Positions 26,007-33,443 of a stretch of DNA of 44,999 nt are shown in pieces. The DNA lies in assembly GCA_945872245.1 (NCBI GenBank), contig CAMBZB010000017.1:1-44999 (forward strand). The letters are read 5' to 3'. The notes under the pieces were generated by a model. That model was given only the letters and a program-made list of their open reading frames with translations. It did no database searches and was not told the origin of the DNA. How positions within the stretch are numbered: the stretch's first letter is position 1; the number at the start of each line of letters is the position of its first letter. Origin of the DNA: Flavobacterium psychrophilum. GTDB lineage: Bacteria; Bacteroidota; Bacteroidia; Flavobacteriales; Flavobacteriaceae. The position numbers and the translations under genes were made by a program.

Positions 26007-26684
26007 GTGGGAAGTAAAAACAAGTTAAAACGATTCAAGGAAAACGAAACATTCCAAAATGTTTTTCAACCGACAAGAGAAGAAGTGACGGGGAATTTAT
26101 TCCCGCTCAAGGGCAAATGGAACGCCGATTTTTTTAAAAACGACCATCCATTGGTGCTGGAATTGGGCTGTGGCAAAGGCGAATATTCCGTTGGCCTAGC
26201 CGAAAAATACCCCAACAAGAATTTCGTTGGAATCGACATCAAAGGGGCAAGATTTTGGCGTGGTGCCAAGACGGCCGTTGAAACCGGTTTGCACAATGTG
26301 GCTTTTATCCGCACCCAAATCGAATTAATCAACCATATTTTTGCCGAAAATGAAGTGGACGAAATTTGGATCACCTTCCCCGATCCGCAAATAAAATACA
26401 AACGTACCAAACACAGAATGACCAACTCGGAATTTCTGCAATTGTATAAAAAAATCCTCAAAAAAGACGGGGTGGTCAACCTAAAAACCGACAGTGAATT
26501 CATGCACGGCTACACCCTAGGATTGCTGCATGGCGAAGGGCACGAGGTGTTGTATGCCAATCATAATGTATATGTAAACGAAGGAAGCCCCAAAGAAGTT
26601 ACTGCCTTTCAGACATTTTACGAAAAACAATATTTGGAAATTAACAAAGCAATTACGTATATTCGATTTAAAATTAAACCCTAA
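26007..26684 (+). CDS. trmB: tRNA (guanine-46-N7) methyltransferase
   Basis: 225 residues from GTG at 26007, starting VGSKNKLKRFKENETF, the usual N-terminus in this group. The SAM-binding motif is LVLELGCGKGEYSVGLA, with FVGIDIKGARFWRGAK following; FPDPQIKYKRTKHR is the substrate-side motif. It makes m7G46 in tRNA. The 11 extra codons back to a TTG at 25974 are rejected because that TTG is the end of a -7 promoter box. The next gene, an exporter, starts 53 bases later on the same strand. Confidence 0.95.
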   Translation: MGSKNKLKRFKENETFQNVFQPTREEVTGNLFPLKGKWNADFFKNDHPLVLELGCGKGEYSVGLAEKYPNKNFVGIDIKGARFWRGAKTAVETGLHNVAFIRTQIELINHIFAENEVDEIWITFPDPQIKYKRTKHRMTNSEFLQLYKKILKKDGVVNLKTDSEFMHGYTLGLLHGEGHEVLYANHNVYVNEGSPKEVTAFQTFYEKQYLEINKAITYIRFKIKP

Positions 26685-26737
26685 TAACTGAATTATCGCG
26701 GTATAATTTTCTTTTTTTAACTACTGATTTCCAATAA

Positions 26738-27370
26738 ATGAACATCGTAACCTCATTGTTTTTAGGATTCTTTACCGCTTTTATAGGGATTATTCCACCG
26801 GGATTAATCAATATGACAGCCGCCAAGGTAAACCTAAAAGAAGGCAAACGAAATGCGATGTGGTTTGTTTTGGGAGCAATACTAGTCATATTTTTCCAGT
26901 CCTTTTTCGCCATATTGTTCGCCAAGATTATCAATAGGCGTCCAGATTTGGTCACTTTGTTACGCGAAGTGGGCTTGGGGATTTTCGCAACCTTGACCCT
27001 TTACTTTTTGGTCTTAGCCAAAAAACCCAAGGACAAAACTAGAAAGTTCAAAAAGAACAGCAAAACCAATCGTTTTTTTATGGGAATGCTGCTTTCGGGA
27101 CTCAACTTCTTACCGATTCCCTATTATGTTTTTGTAAGTGTAACGCTAGCTTCTTTCAAGCTGTTTTCATTCGATACCACCTCCATTTTTATCTTTGTGA
27201 ACGGGGTGATACTGGGGTCTTTTTTGGTTTTTTATTGTTACATCTCCTTCTTTAATAAGATAGAAAACAAAACTGATTATGTTACCAAAAATATGAATAC
27301 CATCATCGGGAGCATAACGGGATTGATTTCGGTGATTACCCTATGGAATGTCATCAAATACTATTGGTAG
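26738..27370 (+). CDS. LysE-family transporter
   Basis: 210 residues with about six hydrophobic segments. The first helix carries FFTAFIGIIPPGLINMTAAK, the LysE-type start with its conserved proline pair. Family members export amino acids or similar small molecules through the inner membrane; the substrate here is unknown. A positively charged loop (KKPKDKTRKFKKNSKTNR) separates the two halves. It lies between trmB and the alkyltransferase-like gene, four bases before the latter. Confidence 0.85.
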   Translation: MNIVTSLFLGFFTAFIGIIPPGLINMTAAKVNLKEGKRNAMWFVLGAILVIFFQSFFAILFAKIINRRPDLVTLLREVGLGIFATLTLYFLVLAKKPKDKTRKFKKNSKTNRFFMGMLLSGLNFLPIPYYVFVSVTLASFKLFSFDTTSIFIFVNGVILGSFLVFYCYISFFNKIENKTDYVTKNMNTIIGSITGLISVITLWNVIKYYW

Positions 27371-27374
27371 CAAA

Positions 27375-27707
27375 ATGCCAAATCCAACCGACAATTTTTT
27401 CGAAAAAGTCTATGCTATCGCCCGACAAATTCCTTACGGCAAGGTTACATCGTATGGTGCCATTGCCTTAGCTTTGGGAACATCACGCTCCGCCAGAATG
27501 GTCGGCTGGGCAATGAATGCCTGTCATCAACTGGAAGATGTTCCGGCACACCGAGTGGTCAACAGAAAAGGATTGCTTACGGGAAAACATCATTTTGACG
27601 GAACGAATCTGATGCAGCAATTGCTAGAAAGCGAAGGGATTAGAGTGGTAGATAACCAGATTATGGATTTTGATACCCATTTTTGGGAGCCGGAAATAAC
27701 GAAATGA
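27375..27707 (+). CDS. Alkyltransferase-like protein (ATL), no acceptor Cys
   Basis: 110 residues from the ATG at 27375; an ATG 27 bases earlier would overlap the upstream gene. The fold is that of the DNA-binding domain of O6-alkylguanine transferases: IPYGKVTSYGAIALALG and the helix SARMVGWAMNAC. At the place of the acceptor motif PCHRV the sequence is PAHRVVN, so the reactive Cys is Ala. Such proteins bind O6-alkylguanine and hand it to nucleotide excision repair rather than repairing it themselves. The segment GKHHFDG and the Trp-rich end are typical of short ATLs. Confidence 0.88.
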   Translation: MPNPTDNFFEKVYAIARQIPYGKVTSYGAIALALGTSRSARMVGWAMNACHQLEDVPAHRVVNRKGLLTGKHHFDGTNLMQQLLESEGIRVVDNQIMDFDTHFWEPEITK

Positions 27708-27848
27708 TGGGCTTTCCATAAATCGACGTCGGAGCACTACCCAATTCGAATACATCAAAAAATTTGTGCAACAATACTCCAATTGACATCGTCAATTCTA
27801 ACATCAATAAATCCAATTCAAAACGGTTATAATAAGAACTTTTCATGT

Positions 27849-27856
27849 TATCTTTG
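27849..27856 (+). promoter_or_regulatory. -7 box of mrp
   Basis: TATCTTTG fits TAnnTTTG. Transcription from here would give a leader of about 80 bases before the ATG at 27942, containing a small hairpin (ATTCTA/TAGAAT). No -33 TTG is found. Confidence 0.5.
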
Positions 27857-27941
27857 CTTGCGAGAATTCTAAAATAGAATCAGTTTAAATAAGTATACGC
27901 TTCCGGTGGATTACCGTCCATTGGAAAATCATAAAAAGACG

Positions 27942-29069
27942 ATGAAGTTAGAGAGAAAAGAAATCCTTAAAGCACTGGAAACTATTACTGTTGCCGGCGA
28001 GGGAAAAAACATGGTTGAGAGTGGCGCCATTGCAAACGTGGTGACTTTTGGAGACGAAGTGGTGGTGGATTTGGTGCTACACGCACCGGCAATGCACATC
28101 AGAAAACGCGCAGAAGACGACATTAAAAAAACCATCCTAGAACTCGTTTCGCCAGAAGCTAAAATCAAAATAAACGTCAAAGTTGAAGCTCCCGAGAGTG
28201 CCGAAATTAAAGGAAAATCCATTCCCGGAATAAAAAATATAATAGCCGTTGCTTCCGGTAAAGGAGGCGTAGGGAAATCTACCGTTACGGCAAATTTAGC
28301 GGTGACACTGGCCAAAATGGGGTTTTCAGTAGGGGTTTTGGATGCTGACATTTACGGCCCTTCCATGCCTATTATGTTCGATGTGGAATCCGAAAAACCA
28401 ATATCGGTAAACGTGGATGGAAAATCCAAAATGAAACCCATCGAAAGCTATGAAGTCAAAATCCTGTCCATAGGTTTTTTCACTTCTCCAAGTCAAGCCG
28501 TTATTTGGCGTGGCCCGATGGCTTCGAAAGCATTAAACCAAATGATTTTTGATGCTGATTGGGGAGAATTGGACTTCTTGCTTCTTGATTTGCCTCCAGG
28601 AACCGGTGACATTCACCTTTCGATAGTTCAAGCCCTGCCTATAACAGGCGTAGTAGTTGTTAGCACACCACAAGCGGTGGCACTCGCCGATGCCAAAAAA
28701 GGAGTTTCGATGTTTATGTCTGAGGCGATAAACGTGCCCGTTCTCGGAATTATCGAAAACATGGCTTATTTCACACCTGAGGAATTGCCAAATAATAAAT
28801 ATTACATCTTTGGAAAAGAAGGGGCTAAAAACCTTGCGGAAGATTTAGCAGTTCCGTTTTTGGGTGAAGTACCCATAGTGCAATCTATTCGAGAAGCTGG
28901 AGATTACGGTCGTCCGGTAGCCCTACAATCGGGCTCTGTAATTGAAACTGTTTTCGAAGATATTACTAGAAAAGTGGTCGAGGAAGTGGTGAGCAGAAAT
29001 AAAAATTTACCCGCCACCGAAGCAGTCAAAATCACAACTATGGCAGGTTGCTCTGCCGTTAAAAAATAG
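27942..29069 (+). CDS. Iron-sulfur cluster carrier ATPase (Mrp/ApbC)
   Basis: 375 residues from the ATG at 27942; the GTG at 27906 that also opens the frame is an unlikely start. The N-terminal 90 residues are a MIP18/DUF59 domain. The deviant Walker A motif SGKGGVGKST is at 105-114, followed by LDADIYGPSMP and DLPPGTGDIHLS. The C-terminus has one Cys in MAGCSAV. It binds and transfers Fe-S clusters with ATP. Its neighbours downstream, an Nfu-type scaffold and a 2Fe-2S ferredoxin, fit an iron-sulfur group in one transcript. Confidence 0.95.
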   Translation: MKLERKEILKALETITVAGEGKNMVESGAIANVVTFGDEVVVDLVLHAPAMHIRKRAEDDIKKTILELVSPEAKIKINVKVEAPESAEIKGKSIPGIKNIIAVASGKGGVGKSTVTANLAVTLAKMGFSVGVLDADIYGPSMPIMFDVESEKPISVNVDGKSKMKPIESYEVKILSIGFFTSPSQAVIWRGPMASKALNQMIFDADWGELDFLLLDLPPGTGDIHLSIVQALPITGVVVVSTPQAVALADAKKGVSMFMSEAINVPVLGIIENMAYFTPEELPNNKYYIFGKEGAKNLAEDLAVPFLGEVPIVQSIREAGDYGRPVALQSGSVIETVFEDITRKVVEEVVSRNKNLPATEAVKITTMAGCSAVKK

Positions 29070-29127
29070 ATTTTAAAGACGTGGATTTGGGCTTTTAAAA
29101 AAGTCTATCCATCTAATACTCTAAATT

Positions 29128-29367
29128 ATGACAACAGAAGAATTAACGGCCAACATTGAAAAAGCACTCGAAGAAATTCGGCCTTTTTTAAATTCTGATG
29201 GAGGGGATATCTCACTTGTTTCCATAACAGAAGGCAAGCATGTAACGGTTCGTCTCGAAGGAGCCTGCACCAGTTGCAGCGTGAATCAAATGACCTTGAA
29301 AGCGGGTGTTGAAACGACTATCAAAAAGTTTGCTCCACAAATAGAAACCGTTGTCAATATTGCATAA
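29128..29367 (+). CDS. Nfu-type iron-sulfur scaffold
   Basis: 79 residues, a free-standing NifU C-terminal domain. The cluster-binding pair is C47 and C50 in GACTSCSVNQMTLK; the start of the domain, IRPFLNSDGGDISLV, is also standard. Such proteins form a 4Fe-4S cluster across a dimer and pass it to client enzymes. It follows mrp by 58 bases and precedes the ferredoxin by 83, same strand. Confidence 0.95.
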   Translation: MTTEELTANIEKALEEIRPFLNSDGGDISLVSITEGKHVTVRLEGACTSCSVNQMTLKAGVETTIKKFAPQIETVVNIA

Positions 29368-29450
29368 ATTAGAATCGTCAGGAATGCTCACGATTTTCCC
29401 TTTCACCAAAATTACAGTAATAAAAATTACCCAATTACAAACAGTAAAAA

Positions 29451-29768
29451 ATGGATGTATTAATAAAAATTAAAGACCGAGAAGGAGTTGTTCATGAATT
29501 ACAAGCTCCTACTGATATGGCCATGAACGTCATGGAATTGTGCAAAGCTTACGAACTTCCTGTAGAGGGAACTTGTGGCGGGATGGCCATGTGTGCCTCT
29601 TGCCAATGTTATGTTCTTAACCAGGTGGCTTTACCGGCAATGGGCGATGAAGAAGAAGCGATGCTTTCGGAAGCTTTCTTCGTAAAATCAAACAGTCGAT
29701 TGGGTTGTCAAATCCCCATCACCATGGACTTAGATGGCTTAGAGTTAGAATTGGCTCCAGAAAATTAA
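29451..29768 (+). CDS. 2Fe-2S ferredoxin (adrenodoxin type)
   Basis: 105 residues. Cluster ligands C42, C48, C51 and C86 have the spacing CX5CX2C-X34-C. Segments EGTCGGMAMCASCQCYV and NSRLGCQIP are typical. It carries electrons, likely for iron-sulfur assembly or an oxygenase. It is last in the iron-sulfur group and is closed by a very strong terminator three bases past the stop region. The electron partner is unknown. Confidence 0.95.
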   Translation: MDVLIKIKDREGVVHELQAPTDMAMNVMELCKAYELPVEGTCGGMAMCASCQCYVLNQVALPAMGDEEEAMLSEAFFVKSNSRLGCQIPITMDLDGLELELAPEN

Positions 29769-29770
29769 CG

Positions 29771-29804
29771 AAAAAGCGTCCTGTTCTAGAACAGGACGCT
29801 TTTT
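29771..29804. terminator. Bidirectional terminator, 34-base perfect palindrome
   Basis: AAAAAGCGTCCTGTTCT and its exact complement lie back to back, giving a T run after the stem on both strands. It ends the ferredoxin transcript from the left and the DUF3050 transcript from the right (its stop is at 29820). Confidence 0.93.
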
Positions 29805-29819
29805 GATTTTTATAGGGGT

Positions 29820-30602
29820 TTAAACCAATTCCAAATTTTTGGTGATAGTTTCTTCAATGGCATCCCAAAGTCCAATTCGTTTCTCGAGCGCCAAAATCGA
29901 AATTTCTTCTACATCCTTCCATTTTTTTGCATCGGTGCCGCAAAGTTCGGTTATCATTTTCATCGCCATCGGGCCATGTTCATCGGCATCCAATTCAATA
30001 TGTCTTTCGAAATAGTAAATCAATTTGCTTAAATCGGTTTCCGGAAAATTAGCTTGGAAGTTTTTAAGTATTGCTGTAAACATACTTGGGATTAAATCTT
30101 CCCTTCCAAAGGTGAAAGCAGCAGCGATTTCATGTGTTTTGCCTTCGTCAATTACCCTGAAGGTAAAGTCCAAAAAGGCTTTGATATTGGGATGTAAATC
30201 ACTTGTTTTAATAGCGACGAATATGTTGTGAAGCGAATTGATTTCTGACAAAAAAGATTCAATTCCACTAGTGCTTGCCCCGCAGGCTTCCATCGCTTCC
30301 ACATACATTTCATAATGACTTTGGTGGCGGCCATCTATCGTTAAATCCGATTCCTCGGCAAGAACTATTTCGTTTATCAAATACCTTGTTTCTCGATTTT
30401 TTGTTGGAAACCAAGGAGTGGTTGTACAGGTTAATTTGGCTTGTAATGCTTTTAATAAAGACATAAAGTCCCAAACGGCATACACGTGATTTTCTAGAAA
30501 ACAATTTAAATCGGCAATGGTTTTTACCTTTTCGTACAACGGATGGCTTAACAACAGTTCTTTTTGGGGATGAATTGTATTGTTTATGGTTTCTATGTTC
30601 AT
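29820..30602 (-). CDS. DUF3050 protein, heme-oxygenase-like fold
   Basis: 260 residues, mostly helical. The segment ENHVYAVWDFMSLLKALQ (37-54) and the ending region match DUF3050. Candidate metal ligands are regularly placed: E83/E84 with H93 or H96, E168 in FGRED, and H201, D205 and H209 in HIELDADEHGP. This pattern recalls heme-oxygenase-like di-iron oxidases such as CADD and SznF, so an oxygen-using non-heme iron enzyme is possible; that is inference. It is a single gene between two minus-strand units. The natural substrate is unknown. Confidence 0.85.
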   Translation of the reverse strand: MNIETINNTIHPQKELLLSHPLYEKVKTIADLNCFLENHVYAVWDFMSLLKALQAKLTCTTTPWFPTKNRETRYLINEIVLAEESDLTIDGRHQSHYEMYVEAMEACGASTSGIESFLSEINSLHNIFVAIKTSDLHPNIKAFLDFTFRVIDEGKTHEIAAAFTFGREDLIPSMFTAILKNFQANFPETDLSKLIYYFERHIELDADEHGPMAMKMITELCGTDAKKWKDVEEISILALEKRIGLWDAIEETITKNLELV

Positions 30603-30692
30603 GGTTTAATTTTGGTATAAAAATAAAAAAGCTTCTTGTTTCCAAGAAGACTTTGCTATTGATTTTATGAATACTTTAATAGTTGTTTATTA

Positions 30693-31871
30693 CTATTTAA
30701 AAGCGGATATTCCGGTGATGTCCATTCCGGTAATCAATAAATGGATGTCGTGTGTTCCTTCATACGTAATTACTGATTCTAGATTCATCATGTGGCGCAT
30801 AATGGAGTATTCTCCCGATATTCCCATTCCACCAAGGATTTGCCTAGCTTCACGGGCAATAGTTATGGCCATATTTACATTGTTTCTTTTGGCCATCGAT
30901 ATTTGGGCTGTTGTGGCTTTTCCTTCGTTTTTCAAAACACCCAAACGCCAAGTCAGCAATTGCGCTTTGGTAATTTCGGTAATCATTTCGGCTAATTTCT
31001 TTTGTTGCAGTTGCATTCCGGCTATAGGTTTGTCAAATTGGATTCTTTCCTTGGCATAGCGCAATGCTGTGTCATAACAATCCATCGCAGCCCCTATGGC
31101 GCCCCAAGCAATTCCGTAACGGGCAGAATCCAAACATCCTAGTGGTGCACTCAATCCTGATTTATTGGGTAATCTGTTTTCTTTTGGCACCTTCACATTA
31201 TCAAAAATCAACTCGCCAGTTGCCGAGGCGCGAAGCGACCATTTATGATGTGTTTCCGGAGTTGAAAATCCTGGCATGCCCCGTTCCACAATTAATCCGT
31301 GAATTCTTCCTGCCTCATCTTTCGCCCAAACTATGGCAATGTCAGCAAAAGGGGCGTTCGAAATCCACATTTTTGCTCCATTTAATAAGTAATGGTCGCC
31401 CATATCCTTGAAGTTGGAAATCATGCTTCCGGGATCAGAACCGTAATTGGGCTCGGTCAAGCCAAAGCAACCCATCAATTCTCCCGATGCCAGTTGGGGT
31501 AAATATTTTAGGCGTTGTTCCTCGGTTCCGTATTTCCAAATGGGATACATCACCAAAGACGATTGCACTGATGCCGTGGAACGAACACCGGAATCGCCCC
31601 GTTCAATTTCCTGCATAATCAAGCCATACGAAATTTGGTCTAAACCTGCCCCACCGTATGCTGATGGAATATAGGGGCCAAAAGCGCCAATATTAGCCAA
31701 GCCTTTGATGATTTGCGTTGGGAATTCGGCTCTTTGAGTGTAGTCTTCAATGATTGGCGAAACTTCACGTTTGACCCATTCGCGTGCGGCATCACGTACT
31801 AATTTATGTTCATCCGTCAATAATTCGTCTAGATTGTAATAATCTGGAGCTTGAAATAAGTCTGGTTTCAT
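30693..31871 (-). CDS. Acyl-CoA dehydrogenase, glutaryl-CoA dehydrogenase-like
   Basis: 392 residues, the normal length. FAD/substrate motifs: GCFGLTEPNYGSDPGSM, then WISNAPFADIAIVWAK. The catalytic base is E371 in VITYEGTHDIH, the form seen in glutaryl-CoA dehydrogenases, which oxidise and decarboxylate glutaryl-CoA in lysine and tryptophan breakdown. Other short-chain acyl-CoA substrates remain possible. It has a good promoter, and its 5' leader contains a dispersed-repeat-like sequence (31881-31917). Confidence 0.92.
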   Translation of the reverse strand: MKPDLFQAPDYYNLDELLTDEHKLVRDAAREWVKREVSPIIEDYTQRAEFPTQIIKGLANIGAFGPYIPSAYGGAGLDQISYGLIMQEIERGDSGVRSTASVQSSLVMYPIWKYGTEEQRLKYLPQLASGELMGCFGLTEPNYGSDPGSMISNFKDMGDHYLLNGAKMWISNAPFADIAIVWAKDEAGRIHGLIVERGMPGFSTPETHHKWSLRASATGELIFDNVKVPKENRLPNKSGLSAPLGCLDSARYGIAWGAIGAAMDCYDTALRYAKERIQFDKPIAGMQLQQKKLAEMITEITKAQLLTWRLGVLKNEGKATTAQISMAKRNNVNMAITIAREARQILGGMGISGEYSIMRHMMNLESVITYEGTHDIHLLITGMDITGISAFK

Positions 31872-31880
31872 AATTTATTT

Positions 31881-31917
31881 CATTGTGAGCGCAACGCAGA
31901 GAAGCGAAGCAATCTGT
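31881..31917. repeat. Dispersed-repeat-like element in the leader of the acyl-CoA dehydrogenase gene
   Basis: The GC-rich segment runs from CATTGTGAGC to AGCAATCTG and begins ATTG and ends CAAT. On the minus strand it contains CAGATTGCTTCGCTTC and CGTTGCGCTCACAATG, a layout I know from dispersed intergenic repeats of many Bacteroidetes. It lies between the promoter and the start codon, so it would be transcribed. Confidence 0.5.
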
Positions 31918-31931
31918 TACCTATGGTGTTA

Positions 31932-31963
31932 CAAATCTACATAAAGAAATATAACAAAACAAA
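31932..31963 (-). promoter_or_regulatory. Promoter of the acyl-CoA dehydrogenase gene
   Basis: On the minus strand TTTG (31963-31960), 20 bases, then TAGATTTG (31939-31932). The leader to the ATG at 31871 is about 55 bases and contains the repeat element. Confidence 0.7.
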
Positions 31964-32026
31964 GTCTTAAAGTTATATTTTAAAAAATGATGGAATTGTG
32001 GTTTCGATTTTGTCCTTGAATTCGAG

Positions 32027-32734
32027 TTACATCTTCAAATAAAAATCCTTTGTCAACTCAATATATTCATTCGTATACTCGTGTCTGTTTATTTCAATAA
32101 CCAACTCATCGGCAGTTAAAACGGACAATTCATACCTTTTGAATGCCAATAAACTTCTCACAATTGGTGTTTTATGCGACCCTTTTACCCGAGTAACTTT
32201 TACGGGATACAATTCGGCTTTGGCGCACAAATCAATGAAATTTTCTTCCTCTTTAAATGGAATGATCACCGTAAAAATTCCGTCCTCGGAAAGCAACAAG
32301 GCAGCGGCTTCAATTAAATCCTCGAAAGGCATGGCATCTTGAAAACGGGCCAAATCGCGTTGAAAATTATCAGGTTTGTAATCTTCACTATAAAATGGGG
32401 GATTGGAAATGATTAAATCGTACTCGTCTTCGGGTTCTTCGACGAATTCGTCCAGGGCAGCGTGAAAACAAAACAATCGATCGTTCCAAGGGGAATTTTC
32501 AAAATTATCCGTGGCCTGTTCATAAGCATTTTCGTCAATCTCTAGAGCGTCAATCTGGCTTGCTGAACTTCTTTGCGCCAGCATCAACGCTATGATTCCG
32601 GTTCCGGTTCCGACATCAAGAATGCTCAAAGGATTATTTGTAAGAGGAGTCCAAGCACCAAGCAAAACTCCGTCAGTGCCAATTTTCATTGCCGTTCGGT
32701 CTTGTTCAAGCGAGAATTGTTTGAATGAAAACAT
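32027..32734 (-). CDS. trmN6: tRNA1(Val) (adenine-37-N6) methyltransferase
   Basis: 235 residues of the class I SAM methyltransferase fold. The SAM motif is ILDVGTGTGIIALMLAQ (about 39-55), and the N6-adenine motif NPPFYSED is at about 110-117. The N-terminus FSFKQFSLEQDRTAMKIGTDG is characteristic of the YfiC/TrmN6 group. It methylates A37 next to the anticodon of tRNA1(Val). It is downstream of rimM on the same strand, separated by a 171-base block bounded by inverted repeats. Confidence 0.93.
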   Translation of the reverse strand: MFSFKQFSLEQDRTAMKIGTDGVLLGAWTPLTNNPLSILDVGTGTGIIALMLAQRSSASQIDALEIDENAYEQATDNFENSPWNDRLFCFHAALDEFVEEPEDEYDLIISNPPFYSEDYKPDNFQRDLARFQDAMPFEDLIEAAALLLSEDGIFTVIIPFKEEENFIDLCAKAELYPVKVTRVKGSHKTPIVRSLLAFKRYELSVLTADELVIEINRHEYTNEYIELTKDFYLKM

Positions 32735-32737
32735 TTT

Positions 32738-32900
32738 AATTGATAATTTACAATGGAAAATTGATAATGAAAAGTGTAGTTTACAAAAAGATCTCTATCC
32801 CTGATGGTAATGATATCGTTTTGTGCACTAGTTTGGCGTAAAAGATTTAACGAACAGCAGGCTATAGCTCCTAATAATTATCAATTGTAAACTATCAATT
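32738..32900. repeat. Block bounded by 17-base inverted repeats between rimM and trmN6
   Basis: AATTGATAATTTACAAT (32738-32754) and ATTGTAAACTATCAATT (32884-32900) are inverted copies with one mismatch, flanking 129 bases. The inside has no open frame, RNA gene or promoter that I recognise; it includes the mixed-composition segment GGCGTAAAAGATTTAACG. It resembles a small non-autonomous element or a decayed repeat. No flanking target duplication is evident. Confidence 0.5.
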
Positions 32901-32905
32901 GTCAA

Positions 32906-33430
32906 TTATAAATACATTTCAATCAAACCTTCCGGTAAATCCATGATGACTATTTTGTTTTCCCTGTCAATCTTTACAAGGAAATGGTCAATCATGGGAA
33001 TAAGAATTTCTATTTCGCCTTTTAGCACTTCAAATAGTGGTTGTGCCGTAGAATCGTTTATGGATTGAATTTTTCCAACCACACCAAGTCGTTGGTCTTC
33101 GACTTCAAAACCAATTACTTCATGAAAGTAGAATTTATTGCCGGTAAGTTTGGGCAACATTTCTAAAGGAAGGTAAATGGCATTGCCTATTATAGCATCG
33201 GCATCTTCCTCAGTATTCATATCTTCAAAACGAATTCTAAGAAAGTCGTTTTTGTGAAGGGAACAGCTTTCAATAAAAAAAGGAACCAAGTGTTTGTTGC
33301 ATTCAACAAACACTGATTCCAAGTTTTCGTATAACTCAGGTTCGTCCGTATCTAAATAGGCAAGAACTTCCCCTTTAAAGCTAAATTTTTTTGCGATTTT
33401 ACCTAAATAGAAACAATCTTCTTTACGCAT
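32906..33430 (-). CDS. rimM: 16S rRNA processing/ribosome maturation protein
   Basis: 174 residues from the ATG at 33430. The frame is open 50 codons farther, but that part lies inside the repetitive S16 tail in another frame and encodes only K/L runs, so it is rejected. The N-terminal domain opens with EDCFYLGKIAKKFSFKGEV and the PRC-barrel-like C-terminal half contains FYFHEVIGFEVED, both typical. It helps assemble the 30S head by binding S19. It follows rpsP by 13 bases, the conserved order; trmD, often next, is absent here. Confidence 0.95.
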   Translation of the reverse strand: MRKEDCFYLGKIAKKFSFKGEVLAYLDTDEPELYENLESVFVECNKHLVPFFIESCSLHKNDFLRIRFEDMNTEEDADAIIGNAIYLPLEMLPKLTGNKFYFHEVIGFEVEDQRLGVVGKIQSINDSTAQPLFEVLKGEIEILIPMIDHFLVKIDRENKIVIMDLPEGLIEMYL

Positions 33431-33443
33431 CGTCGCTTGAAAA

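Noticed and set aside
27661..27846. 61-codon minus-strand frame between the ATL gene and mrp
   Set aside because: It overlaps the end of the ATL gene, has no promoter box, and the product resembles no protein I know.
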